64,000 nucleotides of DNA, from contig NW_008806287.1 of NCBI RefSeq assembly GCF_000400465.1, positions 124,001-188,000 on the forward strand, written 5' to 3'. A model generated the notes under the pieces. That model saw only the letters and a program-made list of their open reading frames with translations, was not told where the DNA came from and ran no database searches. This document shows positions 12,589-24,624 of this stretch, piece by piece. Numbering within the stretch: the first letter of the stretch is position 1; each line of letters starts with the position of its first letter. Source of the stretch: Wallemia ichthyophaga EXF-994 (taxonomy: Eukaryota; Basidiomycota; Wallemiomycetes; Wallemiales; Wallemiaceae). The translations under genes and the position numbers were made by a program.

Positions 12589-13458
12589 ATGCAAAGGTTC
12601 AAGCAAATATCGAGACATTTTGACGAGGCACTTTACCAAATTTTTTTGGTACTTTTAACCCACTTTACGCCATACATTCGAGACCATGTGGGAATTGATA
12701 AAGAGGCACACGAGAATAGACAATAAGCGTGCTTTCATTGATATTTCTAACAACATCAACTGGATAGTAGGAGGTCTGAAGCTAACCTACTTGATCGATT
12801 ATCCTTTATACGGCGTGGAAGAATTCTTGGCCGAATTACAACAAGTAGATCAGCATTTTATTCTAGAGATTAAAAAGCTTATCAATTTAGTTCGACGAGA
12901 GTCACTCTGATCTGAGGGTTCTCACTCTTGCAGGAAATAATCTCATCATCAACTTTAGGCACTTTCATAGGTGTCTGCAGACCGAAAACTATGTCTTCGT
13001 AAGTCAACAGGCTCTAAAGTGTGGTTCTAACTGTATTCCAGGCTGAATATACTCCGCTAAAAGTCCTGGAAGCTCTCGATTGGTTATCTGATCAATTCAA
13101 AAGAAAGAAAATGATTTCCATTGAAAACCTAAAAGTTGAAACTAGCATTGCATTAGTTGGAGTATTGCTAGAATACGTAACGCCATACTCCACTTTGAGT
13201 GACGGTGGAAATTTCAAGCTGTACCAGTACAAGCTCAAGTCAAACCATGATGGCTTGGTTGAAGACATGATATCATCATTCACATGTCCAATGGCTTTAT
13301 TTCAGGTCAAGGACTTTGACGTAAAAGAAAGAGTTGATCAGCTACTTCATAGATTCCGTGACAGATTAATTTCAGCTCAAGAGAACAAATTATGTTTGAA
13401 ATATACTCATGTAGATTTAAGCGTTGAAGATATTTACATGAATAAATTAAATCTATGA
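12589..13458 (+). CDS. Unrecognised multi-exon protein next to the inverted repeat
   Basis: I do not recognise this protein. The last exon (from about 13047) is clearly coding, beginning AEYTPLKVLEALDWLSDQF and ending DIYMNKLNL before TGA. Upstream, the frame LPEFITEMQRFKQISRHF joins RAFIDISNNINWIVGGL through a plausible 40-nt intron (12688-12727, GTGGGA...ATAAG). A GTAAGT donor near 12998 joins NYVF to AEYTPLK. An intermediate junction near 12890-12935 is uncertain. The start at 12589 is simply the first in-frame ATG. The product is mostly helical-looking, without signal peptide or membrane segment. It is convergent with DIS3, with 13 bp between stop codons. The 5' end may be incomplete or truncated at the repeat edge. 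Confidence 0.5.
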
Positions 13459-13471
13459 ATGCGCATCAATT

Positions 13472-16400
13472 TTATAAACTTTCAGAGTCCAGGGGAGACC
13501 TCAGCACCATCCTGACTTTACCTCTTTGGGTGTTCCTATCGTTTTCAACAAAAATCTCTACGTCTACCAAATCGAAAAGACTGATGGTGTGTGATTTGGA
13601 TTGAGAATCCTCAACTACGATCTTGTATTCTTCGGCTATAAAATTAATAGCCTTTTTGAATGTAATAATACCTTCCAGGCCCAAATTGGGTACATAAACC
13701 GCTAAACCATTCCTAAAAGTTCTGATTACATGTGCTTTTTCTCTGACACATTCGCCTTTACGATCATTACGAGCTTTAATTGCAAGTGCAACGTAGAATT
13801 CGATTGATGCTCTGCCAGCTTGTTGACCAAGACGATGTCTTTTATTAATGTTTTCCATAATACCTTCAACGAAAGACTTATTGTGCAGAGAACCATGTAA
13901 AGGTGTATGATTGATCGCAGACGCCAATTGACGATGAGCCAAAACGTCGGCGTATCTTCTAATAGGACTCGTGAAATGAGTATAAATCGGAGCAGCTAAA
14001 CCATAGTGTGAAAATGTTTCTTTACTATGACTACCACTACAGAAATACTCGGCAGATAACATACAGCGTGTTGCCATAATTCTGACTAGAGTGTTAAATG
14101 ACTTTTCATCTTTATCAATGCAATTATCTAATGATCTAGCTAATGCACCTGAGGATGAAACATCTAAATTAATACCTTTTCTTTTTGATAGTATGTCCTG
14201 CAAAGCTTCAAAGTTTTGCTTCGGTGGGGGAAGGTGTCGTCTGAAAGGAGTTAATGGGTAATAAATTAAGTGGACAAATCTGTAATTACCTTAGAACAGC
14301 AGTACCAGGAAACGTTTCATTAATCTTTGCAGCTACACTGCAATTAGCCAACAGCATGAATTCTTCGACAAGTTTGTTGGTTTCTTTGACTTGTTTTTGT
14401 TCTACGTCTATTGGTTCAGAAGATTCAGAACTATCTAGATGAATTTTAACTTCAGGTGAAGCCAAATCAAGAGCACCTCTATCAATTCTTTGCTTTTTCA
14501 ACTTGATGGCGATATCGTTCAATAATCTAATTGAAACTGTGAGGGAATCATTCAAAGATTTATCATCTTTTCTTAATTGAGCTTCTTCATAAGTGAATGC
14601 TGCTTTTGAAGCAATTACTGATTTGTTAAATTTGACATTAACAATTTCAGCATTTTGGTTTAACTCCCATGTCACACTAAATGCCAATCTTTCGACGTTT
14701 GGACGTAAAGAGCATAAATTTGTACCGAGTAATGAAGGAAGCATGTCAATTCTCTTATCAACCAAGTAAACGGTTGTACCTCTTGATGCGGCTTCTAGAT
14801 CCATTGTATTATCAGGTTTGACGAAGTGTGAAACATCAGCAATATGGACACCCGCTTCAATATTACCATTTGGTAAGTATTTAGCATGTAAAGCGTCGTC
14901 AATGTCAGTACAACCTGCATTGAAAGAAAGTGTTAGAGAGATGAATGATTCTAAATAGTCTAAAGATTCACCTGGTGGATCAATTGAACAAACAATTTCG
15001 TCTCTTAAATCAACTCGATTTTTCCACACTGGGTCATTTGAATCTTTTGGAGGAACGACCCAAGATTCACCTTCCTTTGGTAAACAGTTGAGAATAGATT
15101 TGGAAAAAGATCTGTAAGGAACTTCATATTCTAGTAATAAACTTTCAATTTCAGCTTCTTTCGATTGAACTTTACCTAATGCTCTAATGAAATGACCTTG
15201 AGGATAACGTGATAATATTGACCATTGATCGATTGCAACCAAAATCTTTTGGTCGACTAAGTTTGCAGCTTGTCTAGTTCTTATTTTAATTTTTGGAATA
15301 CGACGATCTATAGGACTAACGAAAACGGATTGTTGAGATTGAACTGAAGAGTTATTCACGGTAGATTTGTCTAAATGACAGACATAAGATCTCCACTGAC
15401 GTTTTACTATTCCCACTACACGACCAGTTGGCTGAATATCTGAATGAAAGGAATTTGCTTGATCAATTGATGAATTGATCTGATCAGATTGTAGTTTAGA
15501 TTCAAATTCAACAGTAGTAGGATCTAAATCTTGATCAACGTCATCAAATTTCAAAGCATTATCGGGATCAATAATTTGATCAGCAGAAGCTTTCCATTGG
15601 GATTTTGGAAGAAGTTGAACGACGACTACATCATCTTGAACAGCTCTATTGATGGATTGTCTACCAATGAGTAGAACGGGTTTAGTAAATTTAGGAATTT
15701 TGACAGAACCTTCTAAATAGTTGAATGGATTAGCTTGAAATTGACCTTGAAAAAGATGTCCAGATTTGATACCAGCTTGTAAAGAAGAATGAGGAAAGTA
15801 ATCAGGATATAAAACGGAGTTTGAAGAAGAGGAGGTAGAAATTGAAGATTGAGTTGTAGAAAATAAATCGATTAATTGATCAGAATTTGGTAAAGCTTTG
15901 ACATAAGAGAGAATATCGGAAGCAATGATATTATCCTTTTTAGCTAGGTTTAAGTTTTCATTATCATTTGATAGTAAAATGACGTCTTTGTGTTGTAGAT
16001 AATTATTGTACCAAGCAGCAGCGATTCTGATAGATTGGTCATTTATATCGTTAGGGGAAGAGAAAGAAGAGTTCAAATTTGAAGTTTCTGAGAAGAACTC
16101 GTTGTAGAAGACGTAGAATCTATTATCATGATCATTGATGATGGATAACAATCTTGAATATAGAGGAAGAGACCGATGTTTAACTTCATTTAAAACAGTC
16201 TGTAAAATGATAACGTCTTTAAAGCCACCTAAATCCAACAAGTCTAGCTGAGATAACAATACGTTTGTATCAGGCAAAAGGTAATGAGGCTTATTGAAGA
16301 GGGAACTAGTAGTGATACCGGATTTAGATAGGATTGGGTTTTGACCAGGATTCAAATCATCGTCCAAGCTACCTGAAGGGATATCATCACGCAAGTATCT

Positions 16401-16520
16401 CTCCTGAGTAAATTTGATAATATTCCCCTTGTTAGATTTTTTAATATAAGATTTGTAATTAGCAGTGCTATTATGTAAAGGCCTTTTTAAAATTGAAATA
16501 TCAGATTTATTGAAGTTCAT
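13472..16520 (-). CDS. DIS3: Exosome catalytic subunit DIS3/RRP44 (PIN + RNase II)
   Basis: DIS3 is the 3'-5' exonuclease and endonuclease of the RNA exosome. Two exons, joined by a 49-nt intron at 14241-14289, give exactly 1,000 codons including the stop, the normal size. The N-terminal PIN domain has LLPDTNVLL, LNEVKHRS and LLSNDNENL acidic positions. Cold-shock-like domains follow. The RNB domain carries GCTDIDDALH (catalytic aspartates), GVHIADVSHFV and RGTTVYLVD. A C-terminal S1 domain includes VYVPNLGLEGIITF. The start is the ATG at 16518-16520 (MNFNKSDISILKRPLHN). Only 23 bp separate it from the divergent mitoribosomal uS19m gene. Confidence 0.96.
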
Positions 16521-16543
16521 TTCTTGGTTGGATAGAGTCAACG

Positions 16544-16870
16544 ATGCAGTTGACAGGAATTTTGAACAAGAGATCAGTATGGAAGGGTGAATAGGTGTTG
16601 AAATCGTTGATATTGTAATAACAGTTCATCATAGGTCCATTTTTCAAGTCATTTCCAAATTTAACTCAACTAAAGAAGGATAATCAATTGATAAAGACAA
16701 CAGCGAGGAATTGTACAATTCTACCAAACTTTGTTGGAATGAAATTTGGAGTTCATAATGGAAAGAATTATATACCAATACAAATAACAGAAGCAATGAT
16801 TGATTACAAGTTAGGATTCTTTGTACCAACGAGGAAGAAGTTTAGCTATCGATTAACTAAGAACAAGTAG
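16544..16870 (+). CDS. RSM19: Mitochondrial small-subunit ribosomal protein uS19m
   Basis: Splicing of a 48-nt intron (16587-16634) gives a 92-residue protein starting [20 protein letters not shown]. It continues with [20 protein letters not shown] and [10 protein letters not shown], and ends FSYRLTKNK. The blocks RSVWKGPF and [12 protein letters not shown].....HNGK are the S19 family signature. The short length and family type indicate the mitoribosomal form. It is divergent from DIS3 (23 bp between ATGs). Its last 25 coding bases overlap the 3' end of the convergent AMMECR1 gene. Confidence 0.93.
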
Positions 16871-17415
16871 TCTGGATAGCTCAAAGATCTATACTCTGAC
16901 TCAAACGTTTGTAATTTAATTTTATTTAGTAGATATTCGTCAATATTGCCTTCATATCCAGATTTCCTGACTAGAGATGTGATGGATTGAATTTTGTTCC
17001 AATTTTGATCAGTCAAAACGTTGGGAAGGTATACAGCGTTGTAGTTGATATGATCAACTAAGAAATTAATCTTAATGCCATGTTTACCGATAGTGAATTC
17101 ATTCCAATTCGATTGGGATGTAAAGTTGAACAAGACAGATATCGCGCAAGACAATCCAGGTAAAATAGAATAGTCTATAGGTTTAAACCTTTTATCTTTC
17201 AAAGCTGACAATAAGCTGTATTGTTTAATACCTTTTAATAGATTGAGTGAATTGAATGTACCCAAGCATCCTCTCAGCCTCTGATTGAAATTCCAGGTTA
17301 AGAAAATGGGGTAATTGATATGACAGTCTCCAAGATGAATAACTTGATGATTAACGTCGAAGTGATTGATTAGGGTATCAAATGCTAAGATTAGATGATT
17401 ATCATTTAATATCAT
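16846..17415 (-). CDS. AMMECR1-domain protein
   Basis: Single-exon gene of 189 codons, starting [19 protein letters not shown]. The core AMMECR1 motif LRGCLGTF is followed by [42 protein letters not shown] and LVRKSGYEG. These are in the family order, so the domain is complete. AMMECR1 proteins are conserved from archaea to animals, and their biochemical function is unresolved. Only 20 bp separate its ATG from the divergent RTP1 ATG. The stop codon lies inside the uS19m coding region. Confidence 0.93.
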   Translation of the reverse strand: MILNDNHLILAFDTLINHFDVNHQVIHLGDCHINYPIFLTWNFNQRLRGCLGTFNSLNLLKGIKQYSLLSALKDKRFKPIDYSILPGLSCAISVLFNFTSQSNWNEFTIGKHGIKINFLVDHINYNAVYLPNVLTDQNWNKIQSITSLVRKSGYEGNIDEYLLNKIKLQTFESEYRSLSYPDYLFLVNR

Positions 17416-17435
17416 TTCCTTTACATAAAACGACG

Positions 17436-19987
17436 ATGATGACTGAATTTGATGAAGTGATCGAGTTTCATAAAAGATATCAAACAACTCAATTGATTGG
17501 TTTAGATGATTTGAATCAGTCAAAAACTTTATTGAAGAGCATCATTATGAATTTGAATGATGATTATAATGATAAATTGGTGTATCTGATATCATCACAT
17601 TATTCACCGATACAAGAATACTTGATGAATAATCATCACTTAGAACTATTTAATCACTTTATCGATCATTCTATCTTGAATCACTTGATATCCACACTCT
17701 CAACTTCTTCATCTATCTTATCTTTAACTTACGTAATAAAATCAAACTCAAGCTTTGCAGTAAAATCAAAGTGCTCATCTTTGTTATCGTCCTTGATATT
17801 AAAGCCTGATGGCGTTTCTTCTTTATTAGTCATTCTATTAAACTCTCCTGATGATTTCAACAATCAAAAATTCATTCAAGTTGCTAAATTATTATCAACT
17901 AAGCCAAGTACTTTGGATATTGATGGCTATCTTTCTATTATAGTCAAAAACATACTACAAACTCTCCTCCTATCTCCTCCAATTAACCATCTAAAAGCAA
18001 TCGCACTCACTTTTGACTTCTTTCTATCAAAATATCAAGATAAGTTTATTCATCAATTAAATCTTAGCTTGATTAAACCTTTTCACACTCCAAATCAATC
18101 AACTCAGTTAACAAACGCCTTAACTCACTTAAACATTCTAATCCCTCACTCAAATATCATTTTGAACAAATTCACTACTCATTTATTTCCTTTATTATTC
18201 AATTTAGGTTGTCATTTGGACTCTTCAAAAACTGCTAACCCCTTATACAAATCTTTGATTGATAATATATTTAACAATTGGTCGTCACTCGTAGACAACG
18301 ACTTAGCTATTGATACTGTTTGGTACACTCTTAAATCTGGTACCGGTTGGCAAGATGATTCTTTCCAATGGTCCACATCCAACCCAGATGGTTTAGTCAT
18401 CACTCAACAATCATCTTCATCTTCACCAAATCCAAACTTGTTCAATATTCATCAATCTCAACAAAATGATTTACTAGAAATAGCACCAAATCCTCAATCT
18501 TTAGCAACTTTTGTCATTAACATTCATAGGAAGCAGATACTCAGTCCAATTCTCATCAAATGTCTCAGTCAATATCAAGGTTTAAAAGACTTTAATGATT
18601 TACAACCTCTACGTTTTAAAGACATTATGAAATACTTGCAATTCTCTACCTGTTTAGTTGAACAAATGGGTACTGACATTTTAGAAAACAAAGATGACAT
18701 CCTTGCTTTTATTTATCACACCCTACAAATTCAACAACAATCTTCCTCTCGAAAACCAAACGTTGAAAATACTACTAAAAGCTTACAAGACTTATTGGTG
18801 TTTGAAGATCATGTTCATAATAACACCGCAAACGACGAGGAGGATGTTGATAGCCTGAAGGAGGTTGATCAGATATTAATCTCAACTGCTTTGTCCCTCC
18901 TTTTAGCAACTTTAGAAGGTATGTTATTCAGTTATATATGTGTCAATAACAACTTACTCTCAAATAAGCCAACGAAAGTATACGAGTAGACAACGCTCCC
19001 CTGCTCGCATTAATCTCTGATCGCTTGGACATATTCATTGACGAGTTTCCTGCTATTTCACCTGTGGCACATGAGTGTAAATTGGTTTTATCAGCTAGGA
19101 ATGCTACATCATCAAAAATAGACGATATCATCAGTTGGTCTTACAAAAGGCAAAGAGAGATATTCAATTTATCTCTAAAAGACATTCAAGACTCACAGTT
19201 ACCTGTTAGAGCACATGGTTTAGATCAATTGAGAAAATTAGTGCAACACACTGTCTCAAAAAATGATGTAAACGCCAATAAAGATAACACGCTCGATCCT
19301 TCTTTAATTAGTAATATACTAGATGTTTTTATTCAAGCAATCAAGGCAGATGATAGCTATATCTACCTCAATGCTGTTAGAGGTTTAGTCGTAATGATGG
19401 ATAAGATTGGTCATGAAATACTAAGCCAATTGTCAATCAAGTACTCCGAGTACCATGAAAGCTTGACTGAAATTGAATTAGACCAAAGGTTAAGAATTGG
19501 TGAAGCGATCATACAAGTTATCAAGAACTTATCGGACGCTTTACCCTCATACTCTCACTTGATATTACCCCAATTAATAAAAGTAATGTCCCAAAATAAC
19601 CTACCAAGTTTGTTGAGAGCTTCGAGCTTAACTATTCTAAGTCAAGCTTGCATCACGTGCATACTGGCAGTTGAACCCTTCATCAATGAGATTTTAAACG
19701 GTATGGAAGACTTATTGATGATTGAATCTCTACAAAACTCAAAAGATTTGAGTAACCCTTTGGACAAAGATACCAATTTAGTTCAATTGAAGAGATCTGC
19801 TTTGATTCTAATAGCGATGATATTCAGATCACTTTATGATACTGCAAATATCACTGTACCTCTCGCATTGAAAAGCAGTTTAAGAACAAAGATCAACTAC
19901 ATCGCCCAATTTGATAATGACGAGTTAGTTCAACATCAAGCAACAGAGGTTCTAGAAGAATTCAACTGGAGCAATAGATTACCTTGA
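17436..19987 (+). CDS. RTP1: RTP1/TANGO6-like RNA polymerase II assembly and import factor
   Basis: Large helical (HEAT-like) protein of about 835 residues in two exons. The start is the tandem ATGATG at 17436-17441 (MMTEFDEVIEFHKRYQ). An intron of about 55 nt near 18919-18971 joins LLATLE to ANESIRVDNAPLLALISDRL. The C-terminal part contains the RTP1_C1-type block RAHGLDQLRKLV...LDVFIQAIKADDSYIYLNAV and a C2-like block SALILIAMIFRSLYD. Yeast Rtp1 helps assemble and import RNA polymerase II; animal TANGO6 is the relative. The divergent AMMECR1 start is 20 bp away, so any promoter elements must lie inside both coding regions. Confidence 0.85.
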
Positions 19988-20129
19988 ACAATTCCTTCCA
20001 AATTTTCTTGAATAATAATTTATTTCACATGCAGTTCGCTTTCTTCGTCCTGCACCATAACGTCGAAAATGCGAGTAGTCTGGTAGATTGATCCAAATCG
20101 CCATCAGTCTATTCTATTCCGATTATCCT

Positions 20130-20215
20130 ATTTGCCGATGATGATTTAATTCTACCCTTTACTAGCGAACCTGATGAGCTATCAAAAATTACTACTGAAG
20201 ATTTCTGAGGCAAAT
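20130..20215 (+). ncRNA. Candidate C/D-box snoRNA
   Basis: A 7-bp terminal stem, ATTTGCC (20130-20136) with GGCAAAT (20209-20215), brackets a perfect C box ATGATGA (20138-20144) and a D box CTGA (20205-20208). These are the expected kink-turn positions of a C/D snoRNA of about 86 nt. An internal CTGATGA (20171-20177) can supply D' and/or C'. The element lies in the 389-bp gap between the convergent RTP1 and Zn2Cys6 genes, the one sizeable gap in this area. The target is unassigned. The 9 nt TACTAGCGA just before the internal CTGA could pair with TCGCTAGTA, a string I remember near the 3' end of eukaryotic 18S rRNA, but this is unchecked. Confidence 0.6.
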
Positions 20216-20376
20216 TTGTATCATTTACATTTCATGCATTGATTGCTTCACAAGTATTTGTAGTCTCTAAACGTCAATCCAACCATCACTCCCCTCTAAA
20301 TAGGACAATTGCGAATGTAAATTACATAAGAAAAGATTGTACAAGCATATCCAGAAAGAATACAAACACTGAAGTA

Positions 20377-22880
20377 TTACATTTTCAAGCTTCTCTTCTT
20401 TGCTTGAAGTTTATTGACTTGGTTAACTAATGAAGCGGACGTTGCCCGGGCTAGATGAGTATCAGACTGTCCTGGGGCTCCATTCTTTAATATCTCTGCG
20501 ACTTTGAGTACAGACACGTGTACTAGGAATAACATTAGAATTCCCGCTCACAAAATTTAGCCTTGACTCACTTTGTTCTAGAGTAACAACCGGTGCTATC
20601 TTTTCCAAAATAGGAACTGACTTCAACAATACACCTGCAGCCAAAGATATCATCTGCAATTATTGTCAATTGTGTCTGCGTAATCTCTATCCTCATACCT
20701 TAATGTAGATGAGCGGTAACAACGACCAAGTTGAACACAGTGGCTCTTCAGCTACTGCATCTAACATTTGTGCAGCTGCTTTGACTGCTGCAGTAGCATA
20801 CCTCCAACGTTCACTAGAAGAACTAAAGTTATCAGCTTGATCGTAAGCATTGGAATCTCCAATTGAAATCTGGTTGATGTAAAGCCGAGCAAAGAGGTAG
20901 AACAATGTTAAAGATGTGGCAGGCCATTGATCGGCTGCGCTAACTGAATATTTAATTAGCATTCTCATCTTAGCAACTAAATAAAAATTAACCTACGAGC
21001 TGATTCAGGTAGGTTGATGCGCCTCCAACTTTCCAACTCCTCATTCCATGTATCTAAGCAGCTTTTTGTGTCAGCTGTACCAGCATCTAACCAGTCACGA
21101 CTGTCTAATAATTGTCGAGCTTGTCTAAGTAATGTACATATCCTGGCGTGAGCAACTAACTGCTTGTCACGATTATGGTCTGCTGGATGTCCTGGAGCTG
21201 ATGCTTCTAAAAGCAACGTACAAAATGATGTTGGATCATACGTCTTTGATGGTCTGCTGGAGTAAAATGACGCCTGGCTTTCGACAACCTGGTATTACTT
21301 AGCTAAAGTTATTAAGTGGCTAATTAACTCACATATGTAAATAGCCATAGTCTCAGCCAGTTCTCCAACCCAAGTTGTCTACGGGGAGGTAAATATCCGC
21401 AGGCCTCACCAATTGTCATTTGAGGTGGCACCGAAAGCATAGAAGTCTTCAAGAAACCTCTGGCCCATTTGAAAGCTACTTGTGCAAGCGCATGAGACGT
21501 TGTGCCAAATCCGTCTGCATTTTGTTTCTTCATATCAGGTCTTGTTGACACATCGCAAAATACCGAAGCAATGCACATTGCTACAATTTCTTCTGGCCCA
21601 ATTCCCATTTCAAGATCCAGATCATCATTATCAATCGCATCTTGATTATCGACCAAATAATGTTGAGTAATTGCAGGCTTAAAGGAGAAGTCGTCCAAAT
21701 CCACCATGAGATTACTAACAAGAGATCTGAAACTTTCCGAAGGTACTCTCTCAGATGCCGCCAGGCAGATAACACCTATAATGAGTGGTGTCAAAGTTGG
21801 TCTACCTTCAGGCAGGTATGGGAAATGACCAATCTGAAGTCTAAATCCAAACAATTGGCCAGAAAGGTTCGTATGAAAGAAGTCTACCAATTCTTCCGCT
21901 GACCTTTGTGAAACTAGACCCTTTTTAATAACATTTGGACGGGGATCAAGAGAACCACTACCCAAAGCCTTGAGCTCTTCCTGAGAAGCACTTGCAACGA
22001 TATCATGTGATGTTGAAGGTTGGCCTGGAAACACTGATGGGATACCAACTGGTTCAAAAGACATAGCGTCAATGTCTGACAGAGACTTCTCTGGTTTCGT
22101 TGAGACAACGTTCTCCGGATCGAGAAGTTCATCTAAGATACTCAAGAATCCTGAGGTTGCGTTACGTTCATTTGAGTGGTCCTCGTCTAGCTTGATTGTA
22201 TTAGTTGTATTGTTTACATGTGTCTGAGCCAATAACGCAGAAGCACCAGATAAGGTAGTATGATTAGGAACGGAGAAAGGTGAAAGAGGGCCATGATCCT
22301 TTGGATGATTGAAATCAATGCTGCCCTTGAGTAAGGAGGATTGTTCGTTGTTTGAATTATCTGAGGATTTACGGGTGACTGCAGACGTCGGTGGTGAAAG
22401 CTGTCCAGAAGACGGGAAGTTAGGTGGATTGCTGAGTTGTTGGCTGCTTCCAATATGATTAAAAAAGTTCTCCATGTTTTGACTCATTGCTTCTATCTTA
22501 TCAGTCAAGTGACTCAATCGGTCTTCAACCGATGCTTGCCATTCGTCGTCCTTAGAATATCAATATAATCCCAATTATTAGTTTATAGCTTACGTGTGCT
22601 CTAGTTCTAAATCTACATTCCACTCCTGTGCTCATGCACCTTTTGCATGGTTCCCCTGGAACGGGAATTTCACATTTCAGCTTTAAAAAGAGAATGAGTT
22701 AGATCATTTGAAGCTCGCCGCACTTACTTTTGCTCTCCTGCAAGTCAAGCACGCTTTCTGCTTCTTCATTTTAACGATTGGCTCACCACGCGAGTCCATT
22801 GATTGTATAGGGATTACGCTGGTGTCGTCGGTGGTGTGGCTCTGTTTAGCTCTCTTATTTTGGTGCTGATGGGTTGACAT
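20377..22880 (-). CDS. Zn(II)2Cys6 fungal transcription factor
   Basis: The first exon (22728-22880, 51 codons) begins MSTHQHQNKRAKQSH and ends in KACLTCRRAK. The next exon continues LKCEIPVPGEPCKRC and TGVECRF. Together they give a full C-x2-C-x6-C-x8-C-x2-C-x6-C binuclear zinc cluster. A short linker/coiled coil (ASVEDRLSHLTDKIEAMSQN) follows. A Ser/Asn-rich region precedes a long helical regulatory half typical of fungal transcription factors (LIIGVICLAASERVPS, EIVAMCIASVFCD). At least six introns are needed. The last splice (GTGAGT near 20570) restores a C-terminus ending AKKRSLKM. The target genes are not predictable. Confidence 0.85.
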
Positions 22881-22962
22881 GATAATTCAATCTTCACGAT
22901 ACATATTAAAGGAAACAATTTATCTCATTTCGGTAGTTACCTCATTGAGTGATAATGAAAAA

Positions 22963-24595
22963 TTACTTTCCTATTTTGGATTTCTTCCGCTCTCTATGGT
23001 TTTGCCGTTTTTCTTCCTGTATTTGCTTACGTTTGTTGAGCTTTCCTTCATGTTCCTCACATCCAATATTGTTTCCAAGCAATCTGCAACAACTCAAACA
23101 GGCTTTGCGCAAGCACTTGCCGAATGCAGCAGAATCACATCCTTCTCCAATGCATTTCAGTATCTCCTTTTTCACTAAGAGCTCTCTTTGTGGTAGGGAG
23201 GTCTCTTCTGTTAACTTTTTCACCTCTTTTGCCCAAGTTAGAATTTTGTCTCAGATATGAATGAAAGACATACCACTGTCCTGTTTATTATCAACTAAGT
23301 CGCCTTCATTGACATTGACAGGACGCATGTAAGGCTGTGCGTAGAAAAATGGCACCGATCTATAGCCATTCTCATCCAGTTGTGGTACATTTGACAATTC
23401 ATCCTCTGCTACGTACGCTTCATCGGATTTTATTCTCCTCTCAAATTCCTCGATAATTTCTTTCCACTCCTTGTCGTTACCTCTACCTAATCTTTCCCGC
23501 AAATCTGGCCATCTACTCAGACAAGGCTTGAATATCTTGAAAAGGTGAGACTTTTGAGCACTGACAGCTGTTTCCGTTTTAAGGGAGTTTACTATTTCTA
23601 GGTATTCCTTAGCAAGTTTAATAACAGATGGATGCCTCGCTTTATCACTGAAAATCGCAGGGTTGTATAAGTTACCCTTGGTGGAGTGAGATTGGTAATC
23701 AACTTTGAAAAGTCCTCACCTCTGCAGACATTATTCCATCGCAACCGGTTGCTTCAAGGCATTTATCAACATCCTCGTGATATAAAATATTACCATTGGC
23801 AAAAACAGGAACGTTAACGGCATCTTTAACTGCCTTAATCTTATCCCAGTCTGCTAGGCCCTGGGACAATCAGATATCCACCTTTATAAACCAAAATCAC
23901 GTACCGTTTGTTGACCCTTCATTTCACGAGTGCGTCCATGCACGCTCAGAATTTGTGCACCTGCTCGCTCAAGAAGTTGAGCGTATTCGACGGTCCGTTG
24001 TACATCATCAAGGACTCTAAATTTAGCTGTTACAGGAGTTTCCTCAAGATTCTCATGTAGAGTATTGACTGATATCGTTAGCTGTAGCTTTGAGTAATTA
24101 TGTACGACTAACTCAATTTGTAAATTAAATCTTGATCCTCTTGTAGCCAAGAACCATAACGACCACGTCTCGCAATGTGCTATAGGAATTAGGTCATTGA
24201 TTTAACTAACGACAAAGACGCACCTGTGGGCAACCCAAATTCAAATCGACAGCATCGCACTTTCCTTCAAGATCTTTTGCGGATTCTAATAGCAACTGAG
24301 GGTCATTGGCTGCGAACTGGACTATTAGCGGCCTATCGAGACCAATCAAACCTTCTTCGTTATTAATCTTATCAAACCACATTTTCTTATTAGAATCGGA
24401 TTTTAATTGAGCATATTGCTTTGTGTTTATCATTGGTGTGTATGCCAAAGTAGCGCCATATCTGCGTGAGAGAATTCTCCAAGCAAGCTCAGACTGATCA
24501 ACCATAGGAGCGACTATTTTCTTTGGTCTGCCAAAAGACTCATAAAGATCCCAACCAGCCAGTTTCCTTGATTTTTGCTCAACGGATGATTCCAT
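22963..24595 (-). CDS. DUS1: tRNA-dihydrouridine synthase (DUS1 family)
   Basis: FMN enzyme reducing D-loop uridines in tRNA (family position U16/17). The start at 24593-24595 gives [20 protein letters not shown]. Motifs in order are [37 protein letters not shown] (the catalytic cysteine motif NxGCP), [33 protein letters not shown] and [10 protein letters not shown]. The C-terminal extension has a Cys-rich stretch ([20 protein letters not shown]) and a basic tail ending KKSKIGK. Exons are separated by short introns near 23250, 23700, 23870 and 24180. It is divergent from the FSH1 gene (29 bp). Confidence 0.92.
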
Positions 24596-24624
24596 GTCTT
24601 TGTGGTTAACGACGATCAAAAGAA

